From contig NZ_CP095061.1 in the NCBI RefSeq assembly GCF_022921055.1, forward strand, positions 1,651,501-1,715,500: a DNA stretch of 64,000 bases, written 5' to 3'. Below the pieces are notes generated by a model that saw nothing but the letters and a program-made list of their open reading frames with translations, made no database searches and was not told where the DNA came from. The translations under genes were made by a program, and so were the position numbers. The first letter of the stretch is position 1, and each line of letters opens with the position of its first letter. Of the stretch, positions 1 to 8,793 are shown in pieces. Source of the DNA: Hymenobacter volaticus (lineage in GTDB: Bacteria > Bacteroidota > Bacteroidia > Cytophagales > Hymenobacteraceae).

Positions 1-537
1 AAACCAGGCCGACGAAGCTTCCGTCTCGCCCTGCGTCCAGATCTGAACGGGCTTGCCTTTCTCGGTGCTATCCGGGTTGATGAAGTATAGGCCCTTGGCG
101 TCGGTGATGGCCGCGCTGCCTTGTGCTTTCAGCTCGTTGGGCTTGGCGGTGTACTCGATGTAGATGGTGTAGGCAGTGCCCGGCGCCATGGACTTGCCGA
201 GGTTGATGCGCAGATTGCTTTGGTCGTAGTCGAACTTCAGCTTCTGCTGTTGCTCCCCATTCACCAAAGCCACCGACGTAATGTCCATGCCTTTGGCATC
301 GAGCCGCAACGAATCAGTGGGGTAGGCGTGAGGCTTGAGCGTCACCCATTCCTTGCCGTAGAGGTAGCGCTTGGCGTAATCGAAGCGCACATCCAACTTG
401 GTGTGAACTAGGTCATTGATTTTGGTGGCCGACGCCCGGTAGGGACCAACCGGCTCGGCCGGTGCTGTAGGCGTCTGGCCCTGCGTGTTGGCACTGGCCG
501 CCAGAATCAGCAAGCTCAGCGCAGAAAGGTGCTTCAT
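1..537 (-). CDS. M1 family metallopeptidase (aminopeptidase N-like), N-terminal part, cut by window edge
   Basis: The first 179 codons of a minus-strand gene are present; the rest lies beyond base 1. The start codon (ATG, 535-537) is followed by a hydrophobic stretch that looks like a Sec signal peptide, so the enzyme is probably exported to the periplasm. After it comes the N-terminal beta-domain of M1 zinc aminopeptidases: HTKLDVRFDYAKRYLYG, then YTAKPNEL, then the stretch running to IWTQGETEASSAWF, the strand-rich lead-in to the catalytic domain. The zinc site (HExxH) would be outside the window. M1 enzymes remove N-terminal residues from peptides. No promoter was identified. Family assignment rests on these motifs only. 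Confidence 0.85.
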   Translation of the reverse strand, partial: MKHLSALSLLILAASANTQGQTPTAPAEPVGPYRASATKINDLVHTKLDVRFDYAKRYLYGKEWVTLKPHAYPTDSLRLDAKGMDITSVALVNGEQQQKLKFDYDQSNLRINLGKSMAPGTAYTIYIEYTAKPNELKAQGSAAITDAKGLYFINPDSTEKGKPVQIWTQGETEASSAWF

Positions 538-686
538 GAACAGAAAGTGAGTGAAGAAAGAGGATTCAGGCTCTAAAGATGTGGACTTCAGTCTGAAGTT
601 GCCCGCTTTCTTAAAAGAAACTGTGCTTGCTGCTGCTTGGCCTGAGTGGTGCCAGAAGTCTATATTCGTTTGTGCTAAGATTTGTA

Positions 687-1154
687 ATGCGATGCTTAAA
701 ATTGTTGATACTAGCCGGTACACTTACCTGCCAGTCTAACCGTGATGGTCTCCTGGCAAATGTGAATCCAGCTATACTGCCGTTTGTGAAAGGCTATATA
801 GAAGCTCATAAGGATGACCAAGAGGTGGATACTACTATCTGTGTGATACTTGATTCATCGAACGTTTATATCCATAGCATGCCTGTTCCTGCTGACACAT
901 CTGACCTTAGTTTACTAGGCATTGAGCACCTTGGGAAATATGACCTCGTCTTCGTCGGATCGCCTAACTCCTCTATTTATCATCCGATAAAGCGGTATGT
1001 TCGAAGTCATACATCTACCGTTCCACAAAAAGTAAAAGGTCCACCGCCGCCACCTGCTCCAGGGTATAATTTCGAACTTTGGGAATTGACTTTTTACAAA
1101 GACAGCTTAGTAAGCTACTCACCTAAAACTCGAATAGACCGTTACGTTCGATAG
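687..1154 (+). CDS. hypothetical protein, AT-rich gene
   Basis: This is an open frame of about 155 codons. I prefer the ATG at 687, which gives a short hydrophobic start (MRCLKLLILAG); an in-frame ATG at 627 is possible. A cysteine follows the hydrophobic run but the residues before it are not a good lipobox. Near the C-terminus there is a proline run (KGPPPPPAPGY) followed by aromatic residues. I do not recognise the family. The base composition is visibly more AT-rich than in the flanking genes, so the gene may be recently acquired. It is divergent from the peptidase at 1-537 and convergent with the gene at 1190-2035. Confidence 0.5.
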   Translation: MRCLKLLILAGTLTCQSNRDGLLANVNPAILPFVKGYIEAHKDDQEVDTTICVILDSSNVYIHSMPVPADTSDLSLLGIEHLGKYDLVFVGSPNSSIYHPIKRYVRSHTSTVPQKVKGPPPPPAPGYNFELWELTFYKDSLVSYSPKTRIDRYVR

Positions 1155-1189
1155 TCCATACGTTGTCCACAAAATCTCTCAACACGAAA

Positions 1190-2035
1190 TTAGTCGCCGC
1201 CCCCGCAACCACCACCGCAGCCGGAGCAGCCACTGTCGCCACCGCAACCACTGTCACCGCCGCAGCCGCTGCCATCAGCGTCGCCGTGGCTAGGGCTGTG
1301 GCTATCGAAGGCGTCGCTCTGCTCGTGCCATCCGCCGTCAGCGCCGCCCGCGTCGCTGCCCATGTCGTAGGCCGGCTCCGGGATTCGCTGCAATTCTCGT
1401 TCTACCTCACGGCCTACTTCGGAGGTGAAGGAAGGAAGCAAAAATACCACGCCGTTGAGCTGCTGGCCGAATCGATGAGCCTCGGCGGGGTTTTGGGCCG
1501 CCCGGTTGCTATATTCTTTGTCGAGGCGGATCAATTCGGCTTCCGCAGCAGCTTGCAACTGGTAACCGCTCGGGGTGAGGTAGCGTGTTCGGGTCAGCCG
1601 CCAAAACCAGTGCTGTGAAAATAGCTGTCCGGTGCGGGGATTAGCCTCAATTAGCTTGTAGTAGTCGGACGGGGTACGGGCATTCTCGAAAATCATGCGC
1701 ACGTACAGCTTGAATGGGATTCGCAGCTGGTTATCGGCCAGGAAAGCATGTAGTAGCAACCGTTCGTGCGGTAGGGCCTGATGCGTGGCTAGCGCCGGAC
1801 CGTCCATCACAAACTGTTGCCACGTTACCGGGTCGAAGGGATGCGGCTGGTGTTGCTCGGTGCGGACAACCAACACGTGCTGGCGCAGCAGATCGAGGAA
1901 GGTGACGCGCAGCAGGCGGCGCAAACTAGGGGTGTGGTGCTTCTGGAGCAGCAACACCCATTCGGCGGGGGAGTGCGGGGAAGGCTGGTCATGTTTTGCG
2001 ACGGAAACGAAGTTTGGGTAGCAGCCAAAAAGCAC
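1190..2035 (-). CDS. hypothetical protein with Gly/Cys-rich C-terminal tail
   Basis: 281 codons if the ATG at 2035 is used; a later start (for example the in-frame GTG about 26 codons in) would reduce the 47-base overlap with the upstream gene. The first two thirds are predicted helical and carry no motif I can name. The last about 50 residues are acidic and then dominated by Gly, Cys, Ser and Asp in repeats of the GCGGDSGCGG type, ending CGGGD. Such tails occur in several uncharacterised bacterial families (for example the TIGR04222 type), but I cannot place the N-terminal part there. The overlap with the GRDP-like gene at 1989-2492 implies co-translation and probably a shared function. Confidence 0.7.
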   Translation of the reverse strand: MLFGCYPNFVSVAKHDQPSPHSPAEWVLLLQKHHTPSLRRLLRVTFLDLLRQHVLVVRTEQHQPHPFDPVTWQQFVMDGPALATHQALPHERLLLHAFLADNQLRIPFKLYVRMIFENARTPSDYYKLIEANPRTGQLFSQHWFWRLTRTRYLTPSGYQLQAAAEAELIRLDKEYSNRAAQNPAEAHRFGQQLNGVVFLLPSFTSEVGREVERELQRIPEPAYDMGSDAGGADGGWHEQSDAFDSHSPSHGDADGSGCGGDSGCGGDSGCSGCGGGCGGGD

Positions 2036-2492
2036 TCAGGTTCACTCGGCGGAAGTTTATATCCCGGAAGCGGGTTTCGCTATCGGGCCAGATATCGGTG
2101 GGTGGTGCCGTCCCAAACACCGCTTGGTACACTGTTTTGGTTTCACCGTACCAGTCATTGAATTTGTCGCGCTCGGCTGCGCCGCCCCGGGTAGGACCGT
2201 GGTGAATAGGTTGCCCAAGCACCTGCTCGCAGAACTCCAGCCAGTAGGAGCGGGTGTAGAGCAAATGCAGGTGCCACACCTGATCCACTTGGTCGGAGGG
2301 CGTAAGCGGGTGCTCGGTCAGGCAGACCAGAAACATGAATTTCTTGTATTCCAGCACTGCCCGCAGGGCATATTCGAGGGGCCAACCGTTCTCGCGCGCC
2401 AGCCGGTCGGTGAAGGAAAACGCCGCGCCCGGATCATCCAGCTCGAAGCGCTGAATGCGGTTCCACAGGTCGGGTTGCCGAGTTGGCATCAT
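1989..2492 (-). CDS. GRDP-like (glycine-rich domain-containing protein-like) protein
   Basis: 167 codons. The central segment, about residues 45-85, contains EYKKFMFL followed by PSDQVDQVWHLHLLYTRSYW, the signature helix of the family related to plant GRDPs (PF07173). The conserved VDxVWHxHLLYT core is intact. No signal peptide or membrane segment is seen, so it is probably cytoplasmic. Biochemical function is unknown. Its stop codon lies inside the start of the next gene (1190-2035), so the two form a coupled pair. The upstream region 2493-2626 is shared with the divergent gene at 2627. Confidence 0.7.
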   Translation of the reverse strand: MMPTRQPDLWNRIQRFELDDPGAAFSFTDRLARENGWPLEYALRAVLEYKKFMFLVCLTEHPLTPSDQVDQVWHLHLLYTRSYWLEFCEQVLGQPIHHGPTRGGAAERDKFNDWYGETKTVYQAVFGTAPPTDIWPDSETRFRDINFRRVNLSAFWLLPKLRFRRKT

Positions 2493-2626
2493 GCGGGAAG
2501 TGGTAGCGACTATGCGTTGCTAAAGCTAGCAATTTTTGAATATACAAAGGCTTGTAGCTAGCTCCACAATACCCTTTCTGAGCCCCTGGCGTAGGTATTT
2601 CTATTGTTCATCTAATCCCTAACCGC

Positions 2627-2998
2627 ATGAATCAGCCTATTTCCCGTCAGCTGCACGGCTTTTCCGACCTCTCCTACGTTCCGTTAGCCCTCGCCCTGCC
2701 CAAACTCGGAGGGTTTGAAGACGAAGACAAAGCCGTTGCAGTAACCCGCTTCCTAGCCGGCAACGTTGCAACTGTGGGTCTATTTACCCGTGCCGAGTGG
2801 GGAGCAGTTAAAAAAATACCTTTCAAAGCCCACTTGCTACTAGACATAGGTGCTGGCGTAATAGCCGCCGCGTCGCCTTGGCTGTTCGGCTTCGCTGACA
2901 ACAAAAAAGCCCGTAATGGCCTCTTGCTGCTAGGTGCCGTAAATATCATGGCCGGTGCTCTCTCACGGCCCGAAGAAATGCCCGAGGGTACCTACTAG
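2627..2998 (+). CDS. small SPW-repeat-type membrane protein
   Basis: 123 codons. The C-terminal half has two hydrophobic segments. The first leads into AASPWLFGF, the SPW motif found in small integral membrane proteins; the second reads LLLLGAVNIMAGALS. The N-terminal part (HGFSDLSYVPLALALPKLGGF) is conserved-looking but not recognisable as an enzyme. It is probably an inner-membrane protein of unknown role. It is transcribed away from the GRDP-like pair and is followed by a strong terminator at 3020-3069. Confidence 0.7.
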   Translation: MNQPISRQLHGFSDLSYVPLALALPKLGGFEDEDKAVAVTRFLAGNVATVGLFTRAEWGAVKKIPFKAHLLLDIGAGVIAAASPWLFGFADNKKARNGLLLLGAVNIMAGALSRPEEMPEGTY

Positions 2999-3019
2999 CT
3001 AGACCCATCGGCCTATATC

Positions 3020-3069
3020 AAAACGGCCTTGTAGGCACCTCCCGATAGGAGTGTCTGCAAGGCCGTTTT
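3020..3069 (+). terminator. intrinsic terminator after the SPW protein
   Basis: Nearly perfect inverted repeat. The left arm starts AAAACGGCCTTG and the right arm ends CAAGGCCGTTTT, around a loop of about 12 nt. It follows the stop codon at 2998 closely. Confidence 0.75.
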
Positions 3070-3170
3070 GTGTTTCCAGTTGAAGGTAGCTTAAAGTTAG
3101 AAGCTCGTTTTCCTCAGACGAAAAAGATAGAATATTTGATACTAGTTTAATACTCGTTGTTTACCTCGAC

Positions 3171-3267
3171 CGTCATGCTGAGCGCAGTCGAAGCATCTCG
3201 CGTGCTGATGTCTGAGTACTACTTCCGTGTCAGCACGCGAGATGCTTCGGCAAGCTCAGCATGACAG
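3171..3267. repeat. palindromic intergenic repeat (REP/MITE-like)
   Basis: Two arms of about 40 bp (3171-3209 and 3227-3266) are inverted copies with a few mismatches. Each arm carries CATGCTGAGC and AAGCATCTCGCGTGCTGA. No open frame, no T-run and no gene lies inside it. Arms of this type are typical of dispersed palindromic elements; other copies would be expected elsewhere in the genome, but none was seen in this window. Confidence 0.7.
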
Positions 3268-3321
3268 GTGCAGTTTGGCAATCTTCTAGCTCGGTGAAAG
3301 GAATAACTTCGCTTAGTTTAA

Positions 3322-4437
3322 TTAGGCCTCTTCCTCTTTCAAGGACTGCATGTCGATGACGTGGCGGTAGCGCACTTCTTTGTCCATCAGGTCGTCGAAG
3401 GCTTTGTTGATTTCTTGCATGGAAATCATCTGTACTTCGGGCATGATTTTGTGCTTGGCGCAAAAATCGAGGACTTCCTGCGTTTCGGCAATGCCACCGA
3501 TAATAGAACCCGCTACGGAGCGACGGTACATGGCCATATCCATGTTGTTGAGCGGCTTTTTGTATTCGCCAAGCAAGCCTACCGCTACCACCGTGCCGTC
3601 GAGGTCGAGCAGACTAACGTAGTCGGTGATGTCGTAGGTGTCGGGGATGGTGTTGAGAATGAAGTCGAACGAGGCTTCGTGCTGCTTCATGGCGGCGGAG
3701 TCGGTTGAGATTAGTACCTCGTGGGCCCCCATGGCTTGGGCATCCGCTTGCTTCTCTTTGGACGTGGTAATGACGGTTACGTTGGCACCCAAGGCTTTGG
3801 CCAGCTTAACGGCCATGTGGCCCAAGCCACCGAGGCCCACAATACCTACCCGGTCGCCTTCTTTCACATTCCAGTGCTTCATGGGCGAATACGTCGTGAT
3901 ACCCGCGCACAAAATCGGCGCAACGGCGCTGAGGTTCAGGCCGTCGGGAATACGGAGCACGAAGGATTCCTTCACGGTGATATTGGTGGAGTAGCCACCG
4001 AAGGTATTGGCGCCGTTGCCATCAGGCTTCATGGGGCCGTTGTAGGTGGCCGTCCAGCTTACGGGGCCCTGGCAGTAGTTTTCTTCGCCTTGCTGGCAGG
4101 GCTTACACTGACCACAGGAGTCTATCATGCAACCCACGCCCACAATGTCGCCGACCTTGAACTTGGTGACGGTGCTGCCAACTTCCAGCACTTGCCCTAC
4201 TATCTCGTGGCCTGGCACACAAGGATATACCGTGTTTTTCCAGTCGTTTTTTACTTGGTGCAAATCGGAGTGACACACGCCGCAGTACAGAATGTCAATG
4301 TGCACTTCGTCGGCTTTAGGTGGGTGCCGCTCGATTTCCATGCGCTTGAGGCCGTTGAAAATCGAATTGGTAGCGCCGTAAGCCGGCGTCTTGATGGTTT
4401 CAACGGTGCTAGAGGTTTCGGCCGTGCTGGTTTCCAT
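3322..4437 (-). CDS. NAD(P)-dependent zinc alcohol dehydrogenase (cinnamyl-alcohol-dehydrogenase-like)
   Basis: 371 codons, full length for the medium-chain dehydrogenase/reductase superfamily. Catalytic zinc ligands are visible at Cys55 (in GVCHSD), His77 (PGHE) and Cys177 (ILCAGIT). The structural zinc loop has Cys108, 111, 114 and 122. The nucleotide-binding turn is GLGGLG at residues 201-206. The CHSD and GGLGHMAVK signatures place it with YahK/CAD-type aldehyde reductases, which reduce a range of aldehydes, usually with NADPH. The first about 15 residues are Thr/Ser/Glu-rich and beyond the usual start, so a slightly later start is possible. It appears to be a single-gene unit. Confidence 0.9.
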   Translation of the reverse strand: METSTAETSSTVETIKTPAYGATNSIFNGLKRMEIERHPPKADEVHIDILYCGVCHSDLHQVKNDWKNTVYPCVPGHEIVGQVLEVGSTVTKFKVGDIVGVGCMIDSCGQCKPCQQGEENYCQGPVSWTATYNGPMKPDGNGANTFGGYSTNITVKESFVLRIPDGLNLSAVAPILCAGITTYSPMKHWNVKEGDRVGIVGLGGLGHMAVKLAKALGANVTVITTSKEKQADAQAMGAHEVLISTDSAAMKQHEASFDFILNTIPDTYDITDYVSLLDLDGTVVAVGLLGEYKKPLNNMDMAMYRRSVAGSIIGGIAETQEVLDFCAKHKIMPEVQMISMQEINKAFDDLMDKEVRYRHVIDMQSLKEEEA

Positions 4438-4612
4438 GAGCTAGAAAGATTGGTTTTGGAGGTAGGGAAGAGTGAGGTATGCTCAGGCAGCCGGAGCCAC
4501 AAGAATATTAAGGAGTTACGGTGGCCTCTAGGAGACGTTGACAGTTCGGCTACTAATAGCATAATGTTGTTGGCCGTAACCCAACCCCACTGGCACCGAC
4601 CTTTTCCTGGCA

Positions 4613-4620
4613 TAGCTTTG
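4613..4620 (+). promoter_or_regulatory. candidate Bacteroidota -7 promoter element
   Basis: TAGCTTTG matches the TANNTTTG -7 consensus of the Bacteroidota housekeeping sigma factor. It lies about 50 nt upstream of the ATG at 4672. No clear -33 TTTG is seen. Confidence 0.4.
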
Positions 4621-4671
4621 TTGCTCTTCCTCCCACCAAACTAGGTGCGGGCGTAACGATAACAGCAGCGT

Positions 4672-5656
4672 ATGCCGCGTAGAAAAAACAACTGGATATT
4701 CCGTTCAATGCTCTTCCTGGTGCTAGGGCTAATTCCTATGGCCACATGGGCGCAGAAAGGCCGCGCAACCACTAGCTCACCGGCGCTGCCAGCGCCGCCC
4801 GGCACCGTACGAGTTGCTGAAAACCTGTTCGTTGACCAGGCAGAAGTAGCCAACATCCATTGGCTGGAATACTTGCACTTTATCCGCCGTGACTCTGCAC
4901 TAGCCTTTTACAACTCTCAATTACCTGATTCTACGGTCTGGCAACCCGTCCCGACAGCCGAGCAGAAGCAAGCGCCCCAAGCGTACTTCCGGGCTGCAAC
5001 GTATGTTGTATCATCCGGCCACGGGCATTAGCTACGAGCAAGCGCTGGCGTATTGCCACTGGCGTAGCATCATGGTCAACCGTGGCTATTTCCAGAGTGT
5101 GGAATTTCGCAAGCAACACCCCGAACTGCGCGACTACCAAGTGACGGTTGAATTCGGGTTGCCCACAGAAGCCGAATGGCAGCTAGGTGCAGCCGGGGGC
5201 TTGCCGGCGGGCCCGCGCCCCTTCGAGGTAATCCAAACCAAACCCGCTGGAAAAGTCAAAGGCCAAAAGTTGGCCGCTGCCAAAGACCTAGTAGCCTGCC
5301 TCGACGCACAACAACTGCCACATTCTGCTACCGAAGTAGCCTATGAGTTGCCTTTCAACCTACAGGAGAACTATTACTTGGCGGGCAGTAACCAGGTAGT
5401 TGCCTGTGCTCCACCCAAAGCGGAATTTCCGTTGCAGCTAACCGTACGAGGGCCACTCAACGGGTTTGGAATGCAGCACGTCATCGGCAACGTGGCGGAA
5501 ATGACGGCCACCAAGGGTGTGGCCAAAGGCGGCTCTTTCAAAACCTCCGTGCAGGATCTGAAAATAGCGTCGCGCCAACTATACCAAGGCCCGCAAAGCT
5601 GGTTGGGCTTCCGGTGCGTAGCCACTGTCCGGATAGCACCGAAGGCAGGGCAGTAA
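4672..5656 (+). CDS. SUMF1/formylglycine-generating-enzyme-like protein (frameshifted)
   Basis: Two open segments in different frames (4672-5031 and about 5003-5656) make one protein. The first starts with a signal peptide (hydrophobic run ending ATWAQ) and then NIHWLEYLHFIRRDS. The second continues GISYEQALAYCHWRS, EFGLPTEAEW, HVIGNVAEMTA, KGGSFK and SWLGFRC, the ordered blocks of the SUMF1 fold. The frames join within 4983-5003. Unlike the other frameshifts in this window, the join needs one surplus base or two missing bases, so the exact correction is unclear. Bacteroidota use many SUMF1-fold proteins, including gliding and T9SS components of the GldJ/K type, but no specific member is claimed. 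It could be a true pseudogene. Confidence 0.7.
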
Positions 5657-5721
5657 GACGAATAAACGCGCAGTTGATGGAAGCTACGCGTGATACTTCA
5701 CTGGAAAGTTAACATTCTACT

Positions 5722-6036
5722 ATGTTTTCTGACTTAAGCGAAGAACAATTGTTTCTGCACGACTTCATGAGTGACATTTCTGAGATATGTTACTGTGCCG
5801 GCTGGTTGCTGAATTTGGAGTACGTGCTTTGGAATGCTGTGCTAACAGGACCTAGAAAATGTGGCCACGGCATGATTACGCAAGAGGATATACACGAACT
5901 CCTGGCCTTGGCAAACCGCACGGACAGTTGGATGGTCTTCGATGAGGAAACCGAAGAAACGGCCTTAGCGCTTAGTTTCTGGCGAGCTAAGTACCTGAAT
6001 GATATTTCACTCGATTCGACTCTCATCAAAGGCTGA
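5722..6036 (+). CDS. hypothetical protein
   Basis: 104 codons, acidic, with no signal peptide or membrane segment. It begins MFSDLSEEQLFLHDFMSD and contains a Trp/Glu-rich central stretch that is probably helical. I do not recognise the family. It sits between the SUMF1-like gene and topB on the same strand, with gaps of 65 and 138 bp. The open frame is unusually compact and Glu/Leu-rich, consistent with a real small soluble protein. Confidence 0.55.
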   Translation: MFSDLSEEQLFLHDFMSDISEICYCAGWLLNLEYVLWNAVLTGPRKCGHGMITQEDIHELLALANRTDSWMVFDEETEETALALSFWRAKYLNDISLDSTLIKG

Positions 6037-6103
6037 GGTAACTCAACAAATCCGGGCGAAACACCTGCTCACTACGCAACCTAAAAACGACTTTTTCTCC
6101 TGT

Positions 6104-6111
6104 TATCTTTG
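6104..6111 (+). promoter_or_regulatory. candidate -7 promoter element of topB
   Basis: TATCTTTG matches TANNTTTG exactly and lies about 64 nt upstream of the TTG start at 6175. The -33 element is not obvious. Confidence 0.45.
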
Positions 6112-6174
6112 TTGATTCCCTGCTGACCTCCACGTCAGCGAAATCAGTTTACTTACTCAGCCAGAATCTGCGAT

Positions 6175-8721
6175 TTGAAAGTCTGCATTGCCGAAAAGCC
6201 TAGCGTTGCCCGTGAAATTGCCACTGTACTCGGGGCCAACCGACGCATGGACGGTTACTATGAGGGCAACGGCTACCAGGTCACCTGGACCTTCGGCCAC
6301 TTCTGCCAACTTCGGGAGCCCGAGGACTACCGCCCCGAATGGAAGCGCTGGAGCATCCACGACCTGCCCATGCTGCCCGACACGTTTGGCATCAAGCTCA
6401 TGCGCCGCGACGATGGCGTAGTGCGGCAGTTCACCGTCATCAAAAATCTGCTCGCCGACGCCGAGGAAGTGATAAACTGCGGCGACGCCGGGCAGGAAGG
6501 GGAGGTGATTCAGCGGTGGGTGCTGATGGAAGCCAAGTACCGCAAGCCGTTCAAGCGCCTCTGGATTTCGTCGCTCACCGAAGAAGCCATTCGTCAGGGT
6601 TTTGCCAATCTGCGCGACGGCGCCGAGTTCGACAAACTCTACCAAGCCGGCAAAAGCCGCGCCGTCGGCGATTGGCTGTTGGGCCTGAACGCTACGCGCT
6701 TGTTTACGCTCAAGTATGCCGCCGGTCAACGGCAGGTGCTCAGCCTCGGGCGGGTGCAAACGCCCACGCTGGCGCTGCTGGTAGACCGCTACCACGAAAT
6801 CCAGAACTTCAAGCCGGAGCCGTATTGGGTATTACGCACCGAGTACCGCGGCACCATGTTCAGCCACGTCGCGCCGCCCAAAAAAGGCAAGGCCGACGAC
6901 GATGAGCCCGACGAAAAGGCCCGCCTAAAAGCCCGTGGCTACTTCGTGAGCCAGGAAGAAGCCGATGCCGCCATAGCCGCCGTGAAGGACGTGCCCTTGA
7001 CCGTAACGGGCGTCGAAATCAAGAAGGGCTACGAAACGCCACCTTCGTTGTTTGACTTGACCTCGTTGCAGGTGCAGTGCAACAACCAGTTGGGCCTCTC
7101 TGCCGAGGACACGCTCAAGACGGTGCAAAGCCTCTACGAAAAGAAAGTAGTGAGCTATCCGCGCGTTGACACCACCTTCCTGCCCGACGACCAGTACGTG
7201 AAAATCCCGGATATTCTACGGGGTTTGGGTGGCTACGCGGGCCTCACGGCGCCGTTGCTGGCCACCAAAATCCGCAAGTCAACCAAAGTCTTCAACAACA
7301 ACAAAGTCACCGACCACCACGCCATCATCCCAACGGGTGCGAGTGCCGGCGGCCTCGGCGGCAACGAAAGCAGCGTTTACGACATCATTGTGCGTCGTTT
7401 CCTGGCCGCTTTCTACCCCGATTGTGAAGTCTCGAACACCACCGTAACGGCGGAGGCAGGCGGCTACCCCTTCCGGGTGCGCGGCCGGCAGATTCTAAAT
7501 CCCGGCTGGCGCGTGGTATACGGCGACCCGGAAAAGCAGCAGGCACCCTCAGCCCCCAAAGCAGCCGGTGAAGGTGAAGACGACGTGGTCAGCACCGTGC
7601 TGCCCACCTTTGTGAAAGACGAAAGCGGCCCCCACAAACCGCGCCTCGACCAGAAAGTAACGCAGCCCCCGCGTGAATACAGTGAGGCCATGTTGCTGCG
7701 CGGTATGGAAACTGCCGGCCGCAACGTGGATGATGATGAGCTACGGCTAGCCATGAAGGAAAACGGCATCGGGCGGCCAAGTACCCGCGCCGCCATCATC
7801 GAAACGCTGTTCAAGCGCGGCTACATCGTCCGCGACAAGAAAAAGATTCTGCCCACCGCTACCGGCGTCGAACTCATTGGCCTGATTCGCAACCCTACGC
7901 TCAAATCGGCGGAGCTGACGGGGCAGTGGGAGCGGAAGCTGCGCCAGATAGAAGCCGGCAACCTCGATTCGGGTTTGTTTCTGGAAGAGTTGAAGCAACT
8001 GGTACGCGAAATGGTGCAGGAGGTGAAGCAGGATGGGTCGGGCCGCGGCATCACCGTCAGCAAAACCGAGCTAGCGGACCTCACTGGTCAGAAGAAAGCC
8101 GCCGCTACCAAAGCCAATCCGCCCAAAGCAGCTGCCACGCCAGCTATTCCTGGCGCGTTGGGCGCGTGCCCGGCTTGCGGCAGTGGCCACGTCCTGCGCG
8201 GCAAGTCAGCGTTTGGCTGTTCGCGCTGGCGGGAGGGTTGCCAGTTTCGGCTTCCAACGGAGTTTGAAGGGAAGAAGCTCACGGATAAGCAGATGCAGCC
8301 TTTGCTGGCCAAAGGCCGCACGCCCGTTATCAAAGGCTTTGTAGACGATGCCGGCCAGAAGTTCGACGCGGCCATTCGTCTCACGCCACAACGCACGCTG
8401 GAACTAGTCCGCGCCGCTGAAAGCAAGCCCACCACACCTACCGACCCCGGCCAGATTCCGTGCCCAGTATGTCGCCTCGGTACCATGCTCAAGGGCAAAG
8501 CCGCCTACGGCTGCTCCCGCTTCCGCGAAGACTGCCAGTTCCGCGTGCCCTTCGAGTGGGGCGGCAAAACTCTGAGCGATACGCAGATGAACCAACTGCT
8601 GCGCAAAGGCAAGACCGGTGTCATCCGTGGGTTTGTGTCAGCTAAGTCAGGTCAGCGGTACGAAGCCATACTGCAAATCAACCCAGAAGGCCGCATCGAG
8701 CCGGTGTTCGGGCAAGGATAA
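6175..8721 (+). CDS. topB: DNA topoisomerase III (type IA)
   Basis: 848 codons. The start codon is TTG: the family N-terminus KVCIAEKPSVAREIA begins directly after it and no ATG lies upstream in frame, so this start is well determined. Residues 1-140 form the Toprim domain with Glu7 and the acidic loop DAGQEGE (Asp104, Glu108). The catalytic Tyr328 lies in SYPRVDTT and forms the transient 5' phosphotyrosine bond with DNA. The C-terminal part carries two copies of a topoisomerase repeat with CxxC pairs beginning near residues 665 and 763. Type IA enzymes relax negative supercoils and resolve single-stranded crossings. The gene is intact over 2.5 kb and has its own terminator. Confidence 0.95.
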   Translation: MKVCIAEKPSVAREIATVLGANRRMDGYYEGNGYQVTWTFGHFCQLREPEDYRPEWKRWSIHDLPMLPDTFGIKLMRRDDGVVRQFTVIKNLLADAEEVINCGDAGQEGEVIQRWVLMEAKYRKPFKRLWISSLTEEAIRQGFANLRDGAEFDKLYQAGKSRAVGDWLLGLNATRLFTLKYAAGQRQVLSLGRVQTPTLALLVDRYHEIQNFKPEPYWVLRTEYRGTMFSHVAPPKKGKADDDEPDEKARLKARGYFVSQEEADAAIAAVKDVPLTVTGVEIKKGYETPPSLFDLTSLQVQCNNQLGLSAEDTLKTVQSLYEKKVVSYPRVDTTFLPDDQYVKIPDILRGLGGYAGLTAPLLATKIRKSTKVFNNNKVTDHHAIIPTGASAGGLGGNESSVYDIIVRRFLAAFYPDCEVSNTTVTAEAGGYPFRVRGRQILNPGWRVVYGDPEKQQAPSAPKAAGEGEDDVVSTVLPTFVKDESGPHKPRLDQKVTQPPREYSEAMLLRGMETAGRNVDDDELRLAMKENGIGRPSTRAAIIETLFKRGYIVRDKKKILPTATGVELIGLIRNPTLKSAELTGQWERKLRQIEAGNLDSGLFLEELKQLVREMVQEVKQDGSGRGITVSKTELADLTGQKKAAATKANPPKAAATPAIPGALGACPACGSGHVLRGKSAFGCSRWREGCQFRLPTEFEGKKLTDKQMQPLLAKGRTPVIKGFVDDAGQKFDAAIRLTPQRTLELVRAAESKPTTPTDPGQIPCPVCRLGTMLKGKAAYGCSRFREDCQFRVPFEWGGKTLSDTQMNQLLRKGKTGVIRGFVSAKSGQRYEAILQINPEGRIEPVFGQG

Positions 8722-8732
8722 TCTGGAGAATC

Positions 8733-8793
8733 AGAAAGATAGAAATGCGAGTTGCCTTTATATGATGAAGGGAACTCGCATTTCTATCTTTCT
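8733..8793 (+). terminator. intrinsic terminator after topB
   Basis: 21-bp arms (left arm starting AGAAAGATAGAAATGCGAG and its complement ending TCTATCTTTCT) flank a 19-nt loop, 12 bases after the topB stop. Confidence 0.75.

Noticed and set aside
1163..1618. 151-codon plus-strand frame rich in Ala, Val and Thr
   Set aside because: Antisense to the Gly/Cys tail of the gene at 1190-2035.
3721..4644. 307-codon plus-strand open frame opposite the alcohol dehydrogenase
   Set aside because: Shadow of a gene with clear zinc sites on the other strand; sequence shows no domain.
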